Origin: Janthinobacterium saanense
GTDB taxonomy: Bacteria; Pseudomonadota; Gammaproteobacteria; Burkholderiales; Burkholderiaceae_D
Length of the DNA: 64,000 nucleotides
Assembly (NCBI RefSeq): GCF_014200675.1
Contig: NZ_JACHCI010000023.1
Span: forward strand, 28,144 to 92,143
Direction: 5' to 3'
Both the position numbers and the translations under genes were made by a program. Below are positions 26,767-36,024 of this stretch, one piece after another. Every line of letters starts with the position of its first letter. The stretch's first letter is position 1. The notes under the pieces were generated by a model, which saw only the letters and a list, made by a program, of their open reading frames with translations, was not told the DNA's origin and ran no database searches.

Positions 26767-27435
26767 TTATACCGTCTCGTAGCGGGCCAGGCGGGCCGCC
26801 ATGCGCGGGGCCAGTTCGTGGCCGGCGGTAACAGTCATGTCCAGGTCATTCAAGAGGCCGTCTTTCAAGCCATACACCCAGCCATGTACGCTGAGTTCCT
26901 GGCCGCGTTCCCAGGCATCTTGCACGATGGTGGTTTGGCAGACGTTCAAGACTTGTTCAACGACGTTCAGTTCGCACAGGCGGTCGCTGCGCTCGCGGCT
27001 GCCCAGCACTTCACCGAGGTAGCGCTCATGTTTCTGGCCCACGTCCTGCACGTGGCGCAACCAGTTATCGACCAGGCCGATGCGCGTGCCCGTCAGGGCG
27101 GCATGCACGCCTTTGCAGCCATAATGGCCGACGATGATGACGTGTTTGACTTTCAGCACGTCCACTGCAAATTGCAGCACGGAAAGACAGTTGAGGTCGG
27201 AATGCACCACCACGTTGGCGATATTACGGTGTACAAACACGTCGCCAGGCGCCATGCCCAGCAATTCGTTGGCGGGAACACGGCTGTCGGAACAGCCGAT
27301 CCACAGATATTCGGGCGAAGTCTGGGCTTCCAGATTCTTGAAGAAGTTCGGATCCTTCTCCACCATTGAGTCGGCCCAACGGCGGTTGCGTTGTAGCAAT
27401 TCCGCCAGGGCCTGGCCGCTTTTAGCTTCGGTCAT
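26767..27435 (-). CDS. can: Beta-class carbonic anhydrase
   Basis: This cytoplasmic enzyme interconverts carbon dioxide and bicarbonate. Zinc ligands are Cys48, His104 and Cys107, with the Asp50-Arg52 dyad in CSDSR and the second motif in GHYGCKGV. The start at 27435 has GGGAG upstream and gives 222 residues, the normal size; the longer frame lacks these. It is transcribed away from the dnaJ terminator and toward the sulfonate operon, but the 106-base gap separates them. Confidence 0.94.
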   Translation of the reverse strand: MTEAKSGQALAELLQRNRRWADSMVEKDPNFFKNLEAQTSPEYLWIGCSDSRVPANELLGMAPGDVFVHRNIANVVVHSDLNCLSVLQFAVDVLKVKHVIIVGHYGCKGVHAALTGTRIGLVDNWLRHVQDVGQKHERYLGEVLGSRERSDRLCELNVVEQVLNVCQTTIVQDAWERGQELSVHGWVYGLKDGLLNDLDMTVTAGHELAPRMAARLARYETV

Positions 27436-27498
27436 ATCGCTCCCATTTGATAGGACGCAGACGCTGCGCGCTGAGCGCCGCAAAGTCTGCGTCTTGTT

Positions 27499-27540
27499 AA
27501 AAAAACGCCGGGATGGTTGAGCATCCCGGCGCTTCGTTTT
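27499..27540. terminator. Intrinsic terminator after dnaJ
   Basis: A perfect ten-pair stem (CGCCGGGATG with CATCCCGGCG, six-base loop) is flanked by an A-run on the left, which is a T-run for minus-strand transcription leaving dnaJ. It also has CTTCGTTTT on the right, so it might act weakly in the other direction. Confidence 0.88.
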
Positions 27541-27548
27541 AGTGCGGC

Positions 27549-28679
27549 TTATTCAAAAAAATCCTTGACCTTGTCTTTCCAGGTCTTGCTTTGCGGGCTG
27601 TGCTTGGCACCGCCCTCGGTAGTGGATTTTTCAAAGTCACGCAGCAATTCTTTTTGCTTGTCGGTCAGTTTCACCGGCGTTTCGATCGCCACGTGGCAGA
27701 ACAGATCGCCCGCATAACCGGAACGCACGCCCTTGATGCCCTTGCCTTTCAGGCGGAAGGTCTTGCCCGACTGGGTGCCTTCGGGAATCGTGAACGACAC
27801 TTTGCCGTTCAGGGTAGGGACTTCGATTTCGCCGCCCAAGGCTGCCTTGGTGAACGAGATCGGCATTTCGCAATGCAGGTCGTCGCCTTCGCGCTGGAAC
27901 ACGGCGTGCGGCTTGATGTGAATTTCCACATACAGGTCACCGGACGGGCCGCCATTCGTACCCGGTTCGCCGTTGCCGGACGAGCGGATGCGCATGCCAT
28001 TGTCGATACCGACAGGTATTTTGACTTCCAGCGTCTTGTTGCGCTTGATACGGCCTGCGCCGCCGCAAGGCGTACAAGGATCGGTGATGACCTTGCCGCT
28101 GCCATGGCATTTCGGGCAAGTTTGCTGGATGCTGAAGAAACCTTGCTGCATGCGTACCTGGCCGTGGCCGCCGCAAGTGCCGCAAGTGGTCGGCGAGGTG
28201 CCCGGCTTGGCGCCGCTGCCATGGCAAGTGTCGCACTTGTCCCAGCTCGGCACGCGGATGGTCGTGTCGAAGCCGTGAGCAGCTTGCTCCAGCGTAATTT
28301 CCAGGTTGTAGCGCAAGTCGGCGCCACGGTACACCTGTGGACCCGCATTGCGGCTACGTCCACCGCCACCGCCAAAGATGTCACCAAAGATATCGCCAAA
28401 GCTGTCGGCAAAACCGCCGCCACCAAAGCCGCCGCCGCCGCCACCCATGTTCGGGTCCACGCCAGCATGACCATAACGGTCATAGGCTTCGCGCTTTTCC
28501 GGATTGGTCAGCATTTCGTAAGCTTCTTTGACTTCCTTAAACTTTTCTTCCGATTCCTTACTGTCCGGATTACGGTCCGGATGGTATTTCATCGCCAGTT
28601 TGCGGTAAGACTTTTTGATCTCTTCTTCCGAAGCATTTTTTGCGACACCGAGTGTCTCGTAAAAATCACGCTTTGCCAT
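27549..28679 (-). CDS. dnaJ: Chaperone protein DnaJ
   Basis: DnaJ delivers unfolded substrates to DnaK and stimulates its ATPase. The J-domain has HPD at residues 33-35. A long Gly-rich stretch (about 76-110) follows, with [11 protein letters not shown] repeats. Four CxxCxGxG-type zinc repeats are visible ([32 protein letters not shown]). The C-terminal substrate-binding domains complete a normal type I DnaJ of 376 residues. A terminator-like hairpin lies between dnaK and dnaJ, so dnaJ expression may be lower than dnaK. Confidence 0.97.
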   Translation of the reverse strand: MAKRDFYETLGVAKNASEEEIKKSYRKLAMKYHPDRNPDSKESEEKFKEVKEAYEMLTNPEKREAYDRYGHAGVDPNMGGGGGGFGGGGFADSFGDIFGDIFGGGGGRSRNAGPQVYRGADLRYNLEITLEQAAHGFDTTIRVPSWDKCDTCHGSGAKPGTSPTTCGTCGGHGQVRMQQGFFSIQQTCPKCHGSGKVITDPCTPCGGAGRIKRNKTLEVKIPVGIDNGMRIRSSGNGEPGTNGGPSGDLYVEIHIKPHAVFQREGDDLHCEMPISFTKAALGGEIEVPTLNGKVSFTIPEGTQSGKTFRLKGKGIKGVRSGYAGDLFCHVAIETPVKLTDKQKELLRDFEKSTTEGGAKHSPQSKTWKDKVKDFFE

Positions 28680-28723
28680 GTTGTCGGCACCTTGCAGTCT
28701 ATCTACTGATGTAAAAGTTACAC

Positions 28724-28763
28724 GAAAAAGCCGAGTCGAGTGCCGCGGGGCGGCGACTCGGCT
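28724..28763 (-). terminator. Terminator or attenuator between dnaK and dnaJ
   Basis: On the minus strand the stem AGCCGAGTCG pairs with CGACTCGGCT (ten pairs, 15-base GC-rich loop) and is followed by TTTTTCGTG. It sits about 77 bases after the dnaK stop. A second, smaller hairpin (28812-28830, stem GCTCCCG/CGGGAGC) lies between it and the dnaK stop but lacks a T-run. Confidence 0.75.
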
Positions 28764-28839
28764 CGGCCGGTCTTCGCAGAGAAATTCCGCGACGTAGCAT
28801 ACAGCCCGGTTGCTCCCGTATTACGGGAGCGTAAGACAA

Positions 28840-30786
28840 TTACTTGCTGTCTTTGACTTCTTTGAAGTCAGCGTCAACCACGTCATCGTGCTTGGCACCG
28901 GCGTCCGATGCACCAGCAGCTTGCTGTTGTGCACCTTCTGCGCCGCCGGCAGCTTGTTGCGCTTGCATGTCGGCGTACATTTTTTCGCCCAGTTTCTGCG
29001 ATGCGGTCGACAGTGCTTCCACCTTGGCGTCGATCTCGGCCTTGTCGCCCGACTTGATGCTTGCTTCCAGGTCGGTGATGGCAGCTTCGATCTTTTCTTT
29101 CTCGCCAGCGTCGAGCTTGTCGCCGTATTCGGTCAGCGATTTGCGGGTCGAGTGTACCAGAGCATCAGCCTGGTTGCGCGACTCGGCCAATTCCTTGACC
29201 TTTTTGTCTTCTTCCGCGTTCAACTCGGCGTCTTTGACCATCTTCTGGATTTCAGCTTCGGTCAAGCCGGAGTTGGCCTTGATCGTGATCTTGTTTTCCT
29301 TGCCGGTCGCCTTGTCTTTCGCGCCGACATGCAAGATGCCGTTGGCGTCGATGTCGAAGGTCACTTCGATCTGTGGCGTGCCGCGTGATGCTGGCGGAAT
29401 ACCTTCCAGATTGAATTCGCCCAGGCCTTTGTTGCCGGCAGCGATTTCACGCTCACCCTGGTATACCTTGATGGTCACCGCAGGCTGGTTGTCGTCGGCC
29501 GTCGAAAACACCTGGCTGAACTTGGTTGGGATCGTGGTGTTTTTGTGGATCATCTTGGTCATCACGCCGCCCAGGGTTTCGATACCCAGGGACAATGGCG
29601 TTACGTCCAGCAACAGCAAGTCTTTGCGTTCGCCCGACAGGACCGAACCTTGAATCGCTGCGCCCACGGCGACGGCTTCGTCCGGATTCACGTCCTTGCG
29701 TGGATCTTTGCCGAAGAATTCTTTGACTTTCTCTTGCACTTTAGGCATACGGGTCATACCGCCGACCAGGATGATGTCATCGATGTCCGATACTTTCACG
29801 CCAGCATCTTTGATAGCGATGCGGCATGGTTCCATCGTCGCAATGATCAGCTCTTCCACCAGCGATTCCAGCTTGGCGCGGGTCATCTTCAGGTTCAAGT
29901 GGACCGGTGCGCCATTGGCCATCGCGATGTACGGCTCGTTGATTTCGGTTTGCTGCGACGACGACAGTTCGATCTTCGCGCGCTCGGCCGAAGCCTTGAT
30001 GCGTTGCAGGGCGATTGGATCTTTTTTCAGGTCCAGACCGTTGATTTTCTTGAATTCTTCGATGATGTAATCGATGATGCGCTGGTCGAAGTCTTCGCCG
30101 CCCAGGAAGGTGTCGCCGTTGGTCGACAGCACTTCAAATTGTTTTTCGCCATCAACGTCAGCGATTTCGATGATGGAAACGTCGAACGTGCCGCCGCCCA
30201 GGTCATACACGGCGATCTTGCGGTCACCCTTTTCGGTCTTGTCCAGGCCGAATGCCAGCGCTGCTGCGGTAGGCTCGTTGATGATGCGCTTGACGTCCAG
30301 ACCGGCGATACGGCCAGCGTCTTTGGTGGCTTGACGTTGCGAATCGTTGAAGTACGCAGGCACGGTGATGACGGCTTCGGTGACTTCTTCACCGAGGTAG
30401 TCTTCTGCGGTTTTTTTCATCTTGCGCAGGACTTCAGCCGAAATTTGTGGCGGCGCCAGTTTTTTGTCGCGTACACCGATCCATGCATCGCCGTTGTCGG
30501 CTTTCATGATCTTGTAAGGCATCAGCGCGATGTCTTTTTGTACTTCTTTTTCGTCGAACTTGCGACCGATCAGACGCTTCACTGCGAACAGCGTGTTCTG
30601 TGGATTGGTCACAGCCTGGCGTTTTGCCGGCGCACCAACGAGAATTTCGCCATCTTCTTGATAAGCAATAATCGACGGCGTCGTGCGTGCGCCTTCAGCG
30701 TTTTCGATTACCTTTGGTTGACCGTTTTCCATGATGGAAACGCAGGAATTTGTGGTTCCCAGATCGATACCGATAATTCTACCCAT
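28840..30786 (-). CDS. dnaK: Chaperone protein DnaK (Hsp70)
   Basis: DnaK binds exposed hydrophobic peptides in an ATP-driven cycle with DnaJ and GrpE. The 648 residues begin with [20 protein letters not shown] in part ([11 protein letters not shown]), the phosphate-binding loop 1. [16 protein letters not shown] (phosphate 2) and [10 protein letters not shown] follow. The linker [13 protein letters not shown] leads to the peptide-binding domain, and the C-terminus has the Ala/Gln-rich disordered tail ending in acidic [11 protein letters not shown]. The ribosome site is AAAGGA. A sigma-32 type promoter is present in the gap to grpE. Confidence 0.98.
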   Translation of the reverse strand: MGRIIGIDLGTTNSCVSIMENGQPKVIENAEGARTTPSIIAYQEDGEILVGAPAKRQAVTNPQNTLFAVKRLIGRKFDEKEVQKDIALMPYKIMKADNGDAWIGVRDKKLAPPQISAEVLRKMKKTAEDYLGEEVTEAVITVPAYFNDSQRQATKDAGRIAGLDVKRIINEPTAAALAFGLDKTEKGDRKIAVYDLGGGTFDVSIIEIADVDGEKQFEVLSTNGDTFLGGEDFDQRIIDYIIEEFKKINGLDLKKDPIALQRIKASAERAKIELSSSQQTEINEPYIAMANGAPVHLNLKMTRAKLESLVEELIIATMEPCRIAIKDAGVKVSDIDDIILVGGMTRMPKVQEKVKEFFGKDPRKDVNPDEAVAVGAAIQGSVLSGERKDLLLLDVTPLSLGIETLGGVMTKMIHKNTTIPTKFSQVFSTADDNQPAVTIKVYQGEREIAAGNKGLGEFNLEGIPPASRGTPQIEVTFDIDANGILHVGAKDKATGKENKITIKANSGLTEAEIQKMVKDAELNAEEDKKVKELAESRNQADALVHSTRKSLTEYGDKLDAGEKEKIEAAITDLEASIKSGDKAEIDAKVEALSTASQKLGEKMYADMQAQQAAGGAEGAQQQAAGASDAGAKHDDVVDADFKEVKDSK

Positions 30787-30825
30787 GATTTTTTCCTTTT
30801 ATTTGCTAGATTTCAGATGGTTCTT

Positions 30826-30853
30826 ATATGTGGCAAAGCGGCATGGTTTCAAG
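30826..30853 (-). promoter_or_regulatory. Sigma-32 type promoter upstream of dnaK
   Basis: On the minus strand CTTGAAA (-35, 30847-30853) is separated by 13 bases from CCACATAT (-10, 30826-30833). The consensus is CTTGAAA-N11 to N15-CCCCATNT. The -35 is a full match and the -10 differs at one of its conserved positions. It lies 40 to 67 bases upstream of the dnaK start and would give dnaK expression beyond that from grpE. Confidence 0.7.
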
Positions 30854-30876
30854 GCTTGCTTGATGCCGCACTCTGA

Positions 30877-31398
30877 TTATTTTGCTTGCGCGGTGGTCAC
30901 GATGGCGGGACGCAACAAACGGTCCGCAATCATATAGCCCTTTTGCAATACTGACACCACGGTGTTGGCTTCCTGCTCCGCTGGCACCACGGCAACAGCC
31001 TGATGTTTCATCGGATCGAGCTTTTCGCCCTGTACCGGCAGGATTTCCAGCAGGCGGTTGCGTTCAAACGCCGCAGTCAACTGTTTCAGGGTCATTTCGA
31101 CGCCTTCTTTCAGCGATTCGAGCGTCGGCGCTTCGACCGTCAGGGCCATTTCCAGGCTGTCCTTGACGGGCACTAGGGCTTCGGCAAAGCTTTCTACTGC
31201 GAATTTATGTGCTTTAGCAACATCTTCCTGGGCACGGCGGCGAATGTTTTCGCCATCGGCCTTGGCACGCATGAAGGCATCGTGCATTTCTGCAAGACGC
31301 GCTTCGGTACTCGCCAGCTGCTCTTCCAAAGTAGGCTCGGCGGGAGTCGCGGCGTCCGCTTGCGGATTAGGTACAGCTTGGTTTTCCTGATCTTGCAT
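30877..31398 (-). CDS. grpE: Nucleotide exchange factor GrpE
   Basis: GrpE dimers eject ADP from DnaK and so reset the chaperone cycle. The 173-residue protein has an acidic, disordered start (1-25), a long coiled-coil helix ([21 protein letters not shown] in part: [15 protein letters not shown]) with the [23 protein letters not shown] core, in part, and the family C-terminal beta-domain ([21 protein letters not shown] in part: [16 protein letters not shown]). It is first in a grpE-dnaK-dnaJ run and has a strong heat-shock promoter. Confidence 0.97.
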   Translation of the reverse strand: MQDQENQAVPNPQADAATPAEPTLEEQLASTEARLAEMHDAFMRAKADGENIRRRAQEDVAKAHKFAVESFAEALVPVKDSLEMALTVEAPTLESLKEGVEMTLKQLTAAFERNRLLEILPVQGEKLDPMKHQAVAVVPAEQEANTVVSVLQKGYMIADRLLRPAIVTTAQAK

Positions 31399-31463
31399 CT
31401 GAAAGCTCCTACATTCAATGACTAATAATAGTTAGGCTACATATCTTTACAACACTTACCGGC

Positions 31464-31491
31464 AGATGGGGCTAAGTCTGACTGTTTCAAG
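31464..31491 (-). promoter_or_regulatory. Sigma-32 promoter upstream of grpE
   Basis: On the minus strand CTTGAAA (31485-31491), a 13-base spacer and CCCCATCT (31464-31471) match the heat-shock consensus at every conserved position. The site ends 66 bases before the grpE start. No inverted repeat like the HrcA operator was seen near it. Confidence 0.88.
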
Positions 31492-31646
31492 GGGTGTTGC
31501 AGCGCAACCGCTGGTCACGCAGGCCGATGTTACAGCTTATTACAAATCTATCCGTTTTTCCGGGTATTCCACACGCGTGCCACCATCTATGATGAAGCAA
31601 TGGCTTACAACTCTGTGCTGGCCATCCCCTTGCCGAGGAGAGAATG

Positions 31647-31757
31647 ATGAAACTGCCTATCATTAGCGCATCCATCGTGGCTTACGCCCTCCTTGCCACC
31701 GCCTTGATCTGTCTTGCACAGTTGCAGCCATATTTGCAACCATATTTGCAGCCTTAA
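31647..31757 (+). CDS. Small membrane peptide with YLQP repeats
   Basis: The sequence encodes 36 residues: a short basic N-terminus, a hydrophobic segment from about residue 5 to 23 and a C-terminal tail with the repeated unit QPYL (three QP, two YL). A ribosome site GAGGAG is six bases before the chosen ATG and three before an alternative ATG at 31644, so the second start fits better. It resembles other very short inner-membrane peptides but I recognise no family. It lies in the 493-base gap between grpE and hemH, on the opposite strand to both. Short genes like this are hard to prove by sequence alone. Confidence 0.45.
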   Translation: MKLPIISASIVAYALLATALICLAQLQPYLQPYLQP

Positions 31758-31844
31758 GCCGGCAAACCCGGCATTCTACCAGCCTCGCTGCGGCAACCGC
31801 CACTGTCGCTGTTGCTTGCTGGAAAATGTGTTCACGCCAGATAG

Positions 31845-31866
31845 CACAAAGCCGCGCAAGCGCGGC
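31845..31866 (-). terminator. Possible terminator after hemH
   Basis: On the minus strand the stem GCCGCG with CGCGGC (four-base loop) is followed by TTTGTGC. It lies 26 bases past the hemH stop. The T-run is short, so the call is weak. Confidence 0.45.
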
Positions 31867-31891
31867 CTTGTTTGCAGGCAGATACCACTGA

Positions 31892-33001
31892 TCAGTCGAC
31901 AGCGCCCAGCGCCAGTGCCGCAGCACGGGCTTGCTCGCCCTCTTGCTTGTCGGCTTCGCGCTGCACCGCCGTTTTCATGGTTGGCCAGCCTATCATGTGC
32001 TGTTCGGCGATTTCCGCCAAGCCTGTGATCCAGCGCGGCGTTTCATTCAGGCAAGCGATGTAATGGAAATGCTCGCCACCGGCTGATTCGAAATCGTGCT
32101 TCGCTTCCATGGCGATCTCTTCCAGGGTTTCCAGGCAATCGCTGGTAAAACCCGGGCATAACAAGTCCACCCGCTTGACGCCCTGCTGCGCCAGCGCCAC
32201 CAGGGTCGGCGCCGTGTAGGGCTGCAGCCATTCGGCCTTGCCGAAACGCGACTGGAAAGTGACCAGATATTGGTCCTTGCTCAGGCCCAACTTTTCCGCC
32301 AGCAAACGCGCCGTCTTCAGGCATTGGCAGTGATACGGGTCGCCCAGCAGCAAGGTGCGCTTGGGCACGCCGTGAAAACTCATCACCAGTTTTTCGGGCC
32401 GGCCATGGCTTTCCCAGTGGTTCAGCACTGAATCACGCAAGGCGTCGATATAGGTGTCTTGCTCGTGGTATTGCTTGATGAAACGCAACTCGGGCACATT
32501 GCGCACCGTGGCGTAATGGGCAAACACGGCGTCGTAGATGGAGCCGGTGGTAGTGCCCGAATATTGCGGGTAGGCCGGCAGGATGGCGATGCGCTCGCAG
32601 CCTTCACGTTTCAGTTGCGCCAGCACCTCGGGCAAGGAAGGTGAACCGTAGCGCATGGCCATGGCCACCGTCACGCCATCATGGCCGCGTGCGGCCAGCG
32701 CGCCGGCCAGCAGCTTGGCCTGCTTTTGCGTATGCACTTTCAGGGGCGAACCTTCGCGCGTCCAGATCGAGGCGTATTTCTTGGCCGACTGGCCAGAGCG
32801 AAATGGCAAAATGATCAGGTGCAGGATAAACCACCACACGGCACGGGGAATCTCGACCACGCGCGGATCGGACAGGAATTGCTTCAGGTAACGCCGCACG
32901 GCCGACGAAGTAGGCGCGTCCGGCGTGCCCAGGTTCACCAGTACCACGGCGCTGCGGTCCATGCTGCCATGCGTGTAAGGAGGTTCTGTTTGAAATGTCA
33001 T
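31892..33001 (-). CDS. hemH: Ferrochelatase
   Basis: HemH inserts ferrous iron into protoporphyrin IX, the last step of heme synthesis. The 369-residue protein has the N-terminal AVVLVNLGTPD, the conserved His210 in MSFHGVPKR, the LPAYPQYSGTTTGS loop and the DLLCPGFTSDCLETLEEI segment with the metal-site Glu. No [2Fe-2S] C-terminal extension is seen. It is downstream of recN and separated by a REP-like hairpin, and its neighbourhood to grpE is common in this group. Confidence 0.96.
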   Translation of the reverse strand: MTFQTEPPYTHGSMDRSAVVLVNLGTPDAPTSSAVRRYLKQFLSDPRVVEIPRAVWWFILHLIILPFRSGQSAKKYASIWTREGSPLKVHTQKQAKLLAGALAARGHDGVTVAMAMRYGSPSLPEVLAQLKREGCERIAILPAYPQYSGTTTGSIYDAVFAHYATVRNVPELRFIKQYHEQDTYIDALRDSVLNHWESHGRPEKLVMSFHGVPKRTLLLGDPYHCQCLKTARLLAEKLGLSKDQYLVTFQSRFGKAEWLQPYTAPTLVALAQQGVKRVDLLCPGFTSDCLETLEEIAMEAKHDFESAGGEHFHYIACLNETPRWITGLAEIAEQHMIGWPTMKTAVQREADKQEGEQARAAALALGAVD

Positions 33002-33105
33002 GTAGGCTTTTCAAGGACGTTGGTGGAAACAGCTAAGCATTATAGTTACATTGAATCAATACGGGCTGCTGGTACTGCTTGCAATTCACCCAAAGCGAAA
33101 GCTGA

Positions 33106-33128
33106 GGTCAGACCCAGAGGGTCTGACC
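33106..33128. repeat. REP-like palindrome
   Basis: A perfect ten-pair stem with a three-base loop: GGTCAGACCC-AGA-GGGTCTGACC. GGTCAGACC-type palindromes are dispersed in many Oxalobacteraceae and other betaproteobacterial genomes. It lies in the 148-base gap between the recN end and the hemH start. It has no T-run. Confidence 0.6.
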
Positions 33129-33149
33129 CCGCATTGATCGCGCTAACGC

Positions 33150-34817
33150 TCAAGTGGCCAGCAATTCCCGTGCATGCTTGCGCGTGGTAGCGGTGATTTC
33201 CAGGCCGCCCAGCATGCGCGCCACTTCTTCCACGCGGGCCTTGGCGTCGAGCATGTCGATGCGCGAGGCGGTCTTGCCATTTTCCAGGGTGCTTTTTGCT
33301 ACCTGGAAATGCTGGTTGGCCTGGCTGGCCACTTGCGGCAAGTGGGTCACGCACAGCACTTGCCGTCCCTGTCCCAGGCGTTTCAACAGCCGCCCCACCA
33401 CTTCGGCCACGCCGCCGCCGATGCCGCTATCGACTTCATCGAAAATCAGGGTGGGCGTGGTGGTGGCATGCGAGGTGATTACGGAAATCGCCAGCGCGAT
33501 ACGCGCCAGTTCACCGCCGGACGCCACTTTCGCCAGCGAGCGCGGCGCCGTGCCCGCATGGCCGGCCACCAGAAATTCCACCTGCTCCAGGCCGTGGGCT
33601 GCCGGTTCGCAGGGGTTCAGGGCAATCTCGAAGCTGCCGCCTATCATGCTCAATTCCTGCATGGCGCGCGTGACGGCCTGCCCCAGTTCCAGCGCCGCCG
33701 CCTGCCGCGTGCTGGACAGGCGCTCGGCCACGACGCGGTATTCCGCCTCGATTTTCTTTTCCTGCCGCAACAAGCCTTCGATATCGCTGGCGTCGGCCAG
33801 CTGTTGCAGTTTCTCCGACAGCTTGGCGTGTTCTTCCGGCAATTCTTCGGGCTGGATACGGAATTTACGGGCCGTGCTGTGTATCGCTTCCATGCGCGCA
33901 TCGAGCTGGTGCAGACGGTCCGGGTCCAGTTCCACGCGGTCCAGGTAATTATTCAGCGCGTACACGGATTCCTGCAGCTGGATGCGCGACGATTCGATCA
34001 GGTCGACGATGGGTTGCAACTCAGCATCGACAGACACCAACTTGCCCAGCTTCTGATTCAGGGACGACAGCTGCGACACGATAGGATGGTCTTCCGATTC
34101 GGAAATGATCGACAAGGCTTCCTGCGCGCCTTCGAGCAGGCTGGCCGCATGCGACAAACGGCTGTGCTCGTTGGTGATCTCGGTCCATTCACCGGGCTTG
34201 GCCGCCAGTTTTTCCAGCTCGCCCACTTGCCATTCCAGCCGCTCGCGCTCGTACAGCACGTTGGCCGCGTTGGTTTCAAATTCTTCGCGCTGGCGCACCA
34301 GCGCGCGCCAGCGCTTGTGCAGCGCCGCTACCTGGCGTGCATCCTGTTCCGCGCCCGCTTCGCGCGCCGTCGCCTGGCCATCGAGCAAGGCCCGCTGGGC
34401 TTCGCTTTTCAGCAAGGACTGATGCGCGTGCTGGCCGTGGATGTCGACCAGCATATCGCCCAGTTCGCGCAATTGCGCGGCCGTGGCGGCGATGCCGTTG
34501 ATATAGGCTTTCGAGCGGCCCGCATTGTCGATCACGCGGCGCAGCAGCGCGCCGCCATGGTCGTTGGCGAATTCATGCGCCACCAGCCAGGCTTGCGCCA
34601 CTTCGCTGACGGAAAAGTCGGCCGTGATATCGGCCTTGGCCGCCCCTTCGCGCACCACGCTGGCGTCGCCCCGGCCGCCCAGCGCCAGGGTCAGCGCATC
34701 GATCAGGATGGATTTGCCGGCGCCCGTCTCACCCGTCAGCACGCTGAAGCCTGCGGAAAATTCCAGTTCTATGGTATCGACAATGACAAAATCGCGGATG
34801 GACAGTGTATGGAGCAT
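33150..34817 (-). CDS. recN: DNA repair protein RecN
   Basis: RecN is an SMC-like ATPase that acts early in double-strand-break repair. The 555 residues have Walker A GETGAGKS (29-36) in the N-terminal lobe, long coiled-coil arms in the middle (about 160-350), and the C-terminal lobe with the signature KVASGGELARIALAI, Walker B TLIFDEVDSGIGG and the D-loop/H-loop in VTHLPQVA. In E. coli recN is one of the most LexA-repressed genes; here a LexA-type dyad lies just upstream and a consensus LexA box precedes nadK. Confidence 0.96.
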   Translation of the reverse strand: MLHTLSIRDFVIVDTIELEFSAGFSVLTGETGAGKSILIDALTLALGGRGDASVVREGAAKADITADFSVSEVAQAWLVAHEFANDHGGALLRRVIDNAGRSKAYINGIAATAAQLRELGDMLVDIHGQHAHQSLLKSEAQRALLDGQATAREAGAEQDARQVAALHKRWRALVRQREEFETNAANVLYERERLEWQVGELEKLAAKPGEWTEITNEHSRLSHAASLLEGAQEALSIISESEDHPIVSQLSSLNQKLGKLVSVDAELQPIVDLIESSRIQLQESVYALNNYLDRVELDPDRLHQLDARMEAIHSTARKFRIQPEELPEEHAKLSEKLQQLADASDIEGLLRQEKKIEAEYRVVAERLSSTRQAAALELGQAVTRAMQELSMIGGSFEIALNPCEPAAHGLEQVEFLVAGHAGTAPRSLAKVASGGELARIALAISVITSHATTTPTLIFDEVDSGIGGGVAEVVGRLLKRLGQGRQVLCVTHLPQVASQANQHFQVAKSTLENGKTASRIDMLDAKARVEEVARMLGGLEITATTRKHARELLAT

Positions 34818-34902
34818 AGGCTTCAGTAATTAAGCGGCGAACCGCGGGTTAAAACGCCTGTCAAAACCTACTGCGCGTCGGCATTTGTGGCCTGCGATGC
34901 TC

Positions 34903-34920
34903 ACTGTACCTTGGTACAGT
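34903..34920. promoter_or_regulatory. LexA-like dyad upstream of recN
   Basis: ACTGTACC-TT-GGTACAGT is a perfect 18-base palindrome containing CTGT-N8-ACAG, the LexA half-site spacing. It lies about 86 to 103 bases upstream of recN in the nadK-recN gap. Looser flanking arms (TTGTGG at 34885, CCACAA at 34933) make it part of a larger dyad, so a dispersed-repeat origin is also possible. Confidence 0.5.
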
Positions 34921-34984
34921 TGCGCTTCTCATCCACAACTTCCTTCCACTCGCTACGATTTTTCAGGCGTCCTTGTGGGTAACG

Positions 34985-35947
34985 TTAACTGAGCTTGCCC
35001 TCGCCCGACGGGTACTCGTTCCAGTGCAGTTTTTCACGCAGGGTGTGGTAATAACTCCACCCTTCGGGATGCAGGAAGGTAATCGTGTGCGGCGAACGGC
35101 GTATCAAAATACGGTCTTGCTGGCTCAGGCTGGCGAAGGTCTGCATGTCGAAATTGACGCTGATATCGCGTCCACGCACGATCTCGACCACGATCTGGCT
35201 GGAATCGGGCAGCACGATGGGCCGGTTCGACAAGGCATGCGGCGCAATCGGCACCAGCACGATGCCACCCAGGGTCGGGTGCAGCAAGGGGCCGCCGGCC
35301 GACAGCGAATACGCGGTCGAGCCGGTCGGCGTGGCGATGATCAAGCCGTCCGAACGCTGGTTGTACATGAAGTGCCCATCGACCTCGACGCGCAATTCGG
35401 CCATGCCGGCACCAGTGCCGCGCGAGACGACCACATCATTGACGGCCAGACCCACGTGAATGGCTTGTCCATCGCGCAGCACGCTGCCCTCTAACAAGGT
35501 GCGGCGCTCGGCCTTGAAACGGCCACTGAGAATTTCTGCCAGCACCGGCAACATGCGGTCGAGCGGAATATCGGTCATGAAACCCAGACGGCCTTGATTG
35601 ATGCCGATCAAGGGTACGTCGAATGGCGCCAGCTGGCGCGCAATGCCCAGCATGGTGCCATCGCCGCCCATGACAATGGCGCAGTCGGCGGCGGCGCCTA
35701 TCTCGGCCGGCGTCATGGAGCACACGCCCGTGAACACCAGATGCGCGGCGGTTTCCGCTTCAAACACGACGCGGTGGCCCAGCCCCTGTAAAAAATCGAC
35801 GATGCTGCGCACCGATTCGACAATGCCGTCGGTATTCTGGCGCACGACCAGGGCAATGGTCTTGGCGCCCAGATTAAAGTTGGGGACTGCACTGCTCTCT
35901 GCGGCAGGCAGATCCTTGGGCAAGTCAGCGTGTTTATCGACGGGCAT
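34985..35947 (-). CDS. nadK: NAD kinase
   Basis: NadK phosphorylates NAD to NADP using ATP, supplying NADPH for biosynthesis and redox defence. The start at 35947 gives 320 residues; the much longer open frame upstream crosses the LexA box and is not coding. Core motifs are [23 protein letters not shown], the NDVVVSRG segment and the [20 protein letters not shown] loop in part. The first 30 residues before [11 protein letters not shown] are poorly conserved, so a later start is possible. The position upstream of recN and behind a LexA box suggests damage-induced co-transcription. Confidence 0.93.
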   Translation of the reverse strand: MPVDKHADLPKDLPAAESSAVPNFNLGAKTIALVVRQNTDGIVESVRSIVDFLQGLGHRVVFEAETAAHLVFTGVCSMTPAEIGAAADCAIVMGGDGTMLGIARQLAPFDVPLIGINQGRLGFMTDIPLDRMLPVLAEILSGRFKAERRTLLEGSVLRDGQAIHVGLAVNDVVVSRGTGAGMAELRVEVDGHFMYNQRSDGLIIATPTGSTAYSLSAGGPLLHPTLGGIVLVPIAPHALSNRPIVLPDSSQIVVEIVRGRDISVNFDMQTFASLSQQDRILIRRSPHTITFLHPEGWSYYHTLREKLHWNEYPSGEGKLS

Positions 35948-36024
35948 AAAAGTCTCGGCAAATGAATTCGGTGGCAATACGCCCCAGGCTTGCACCCGCC
36001 AGCATTCAAAAACTGCTGTCAAAA

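Noticed and set aside
31466..31666. A 66-codon frame on the plus strand near grpE
   Set aside because: Its start lies inside the heat-shock promoter, it has no ribosome site, and the small peptide at 31647 in another frame has better signals.
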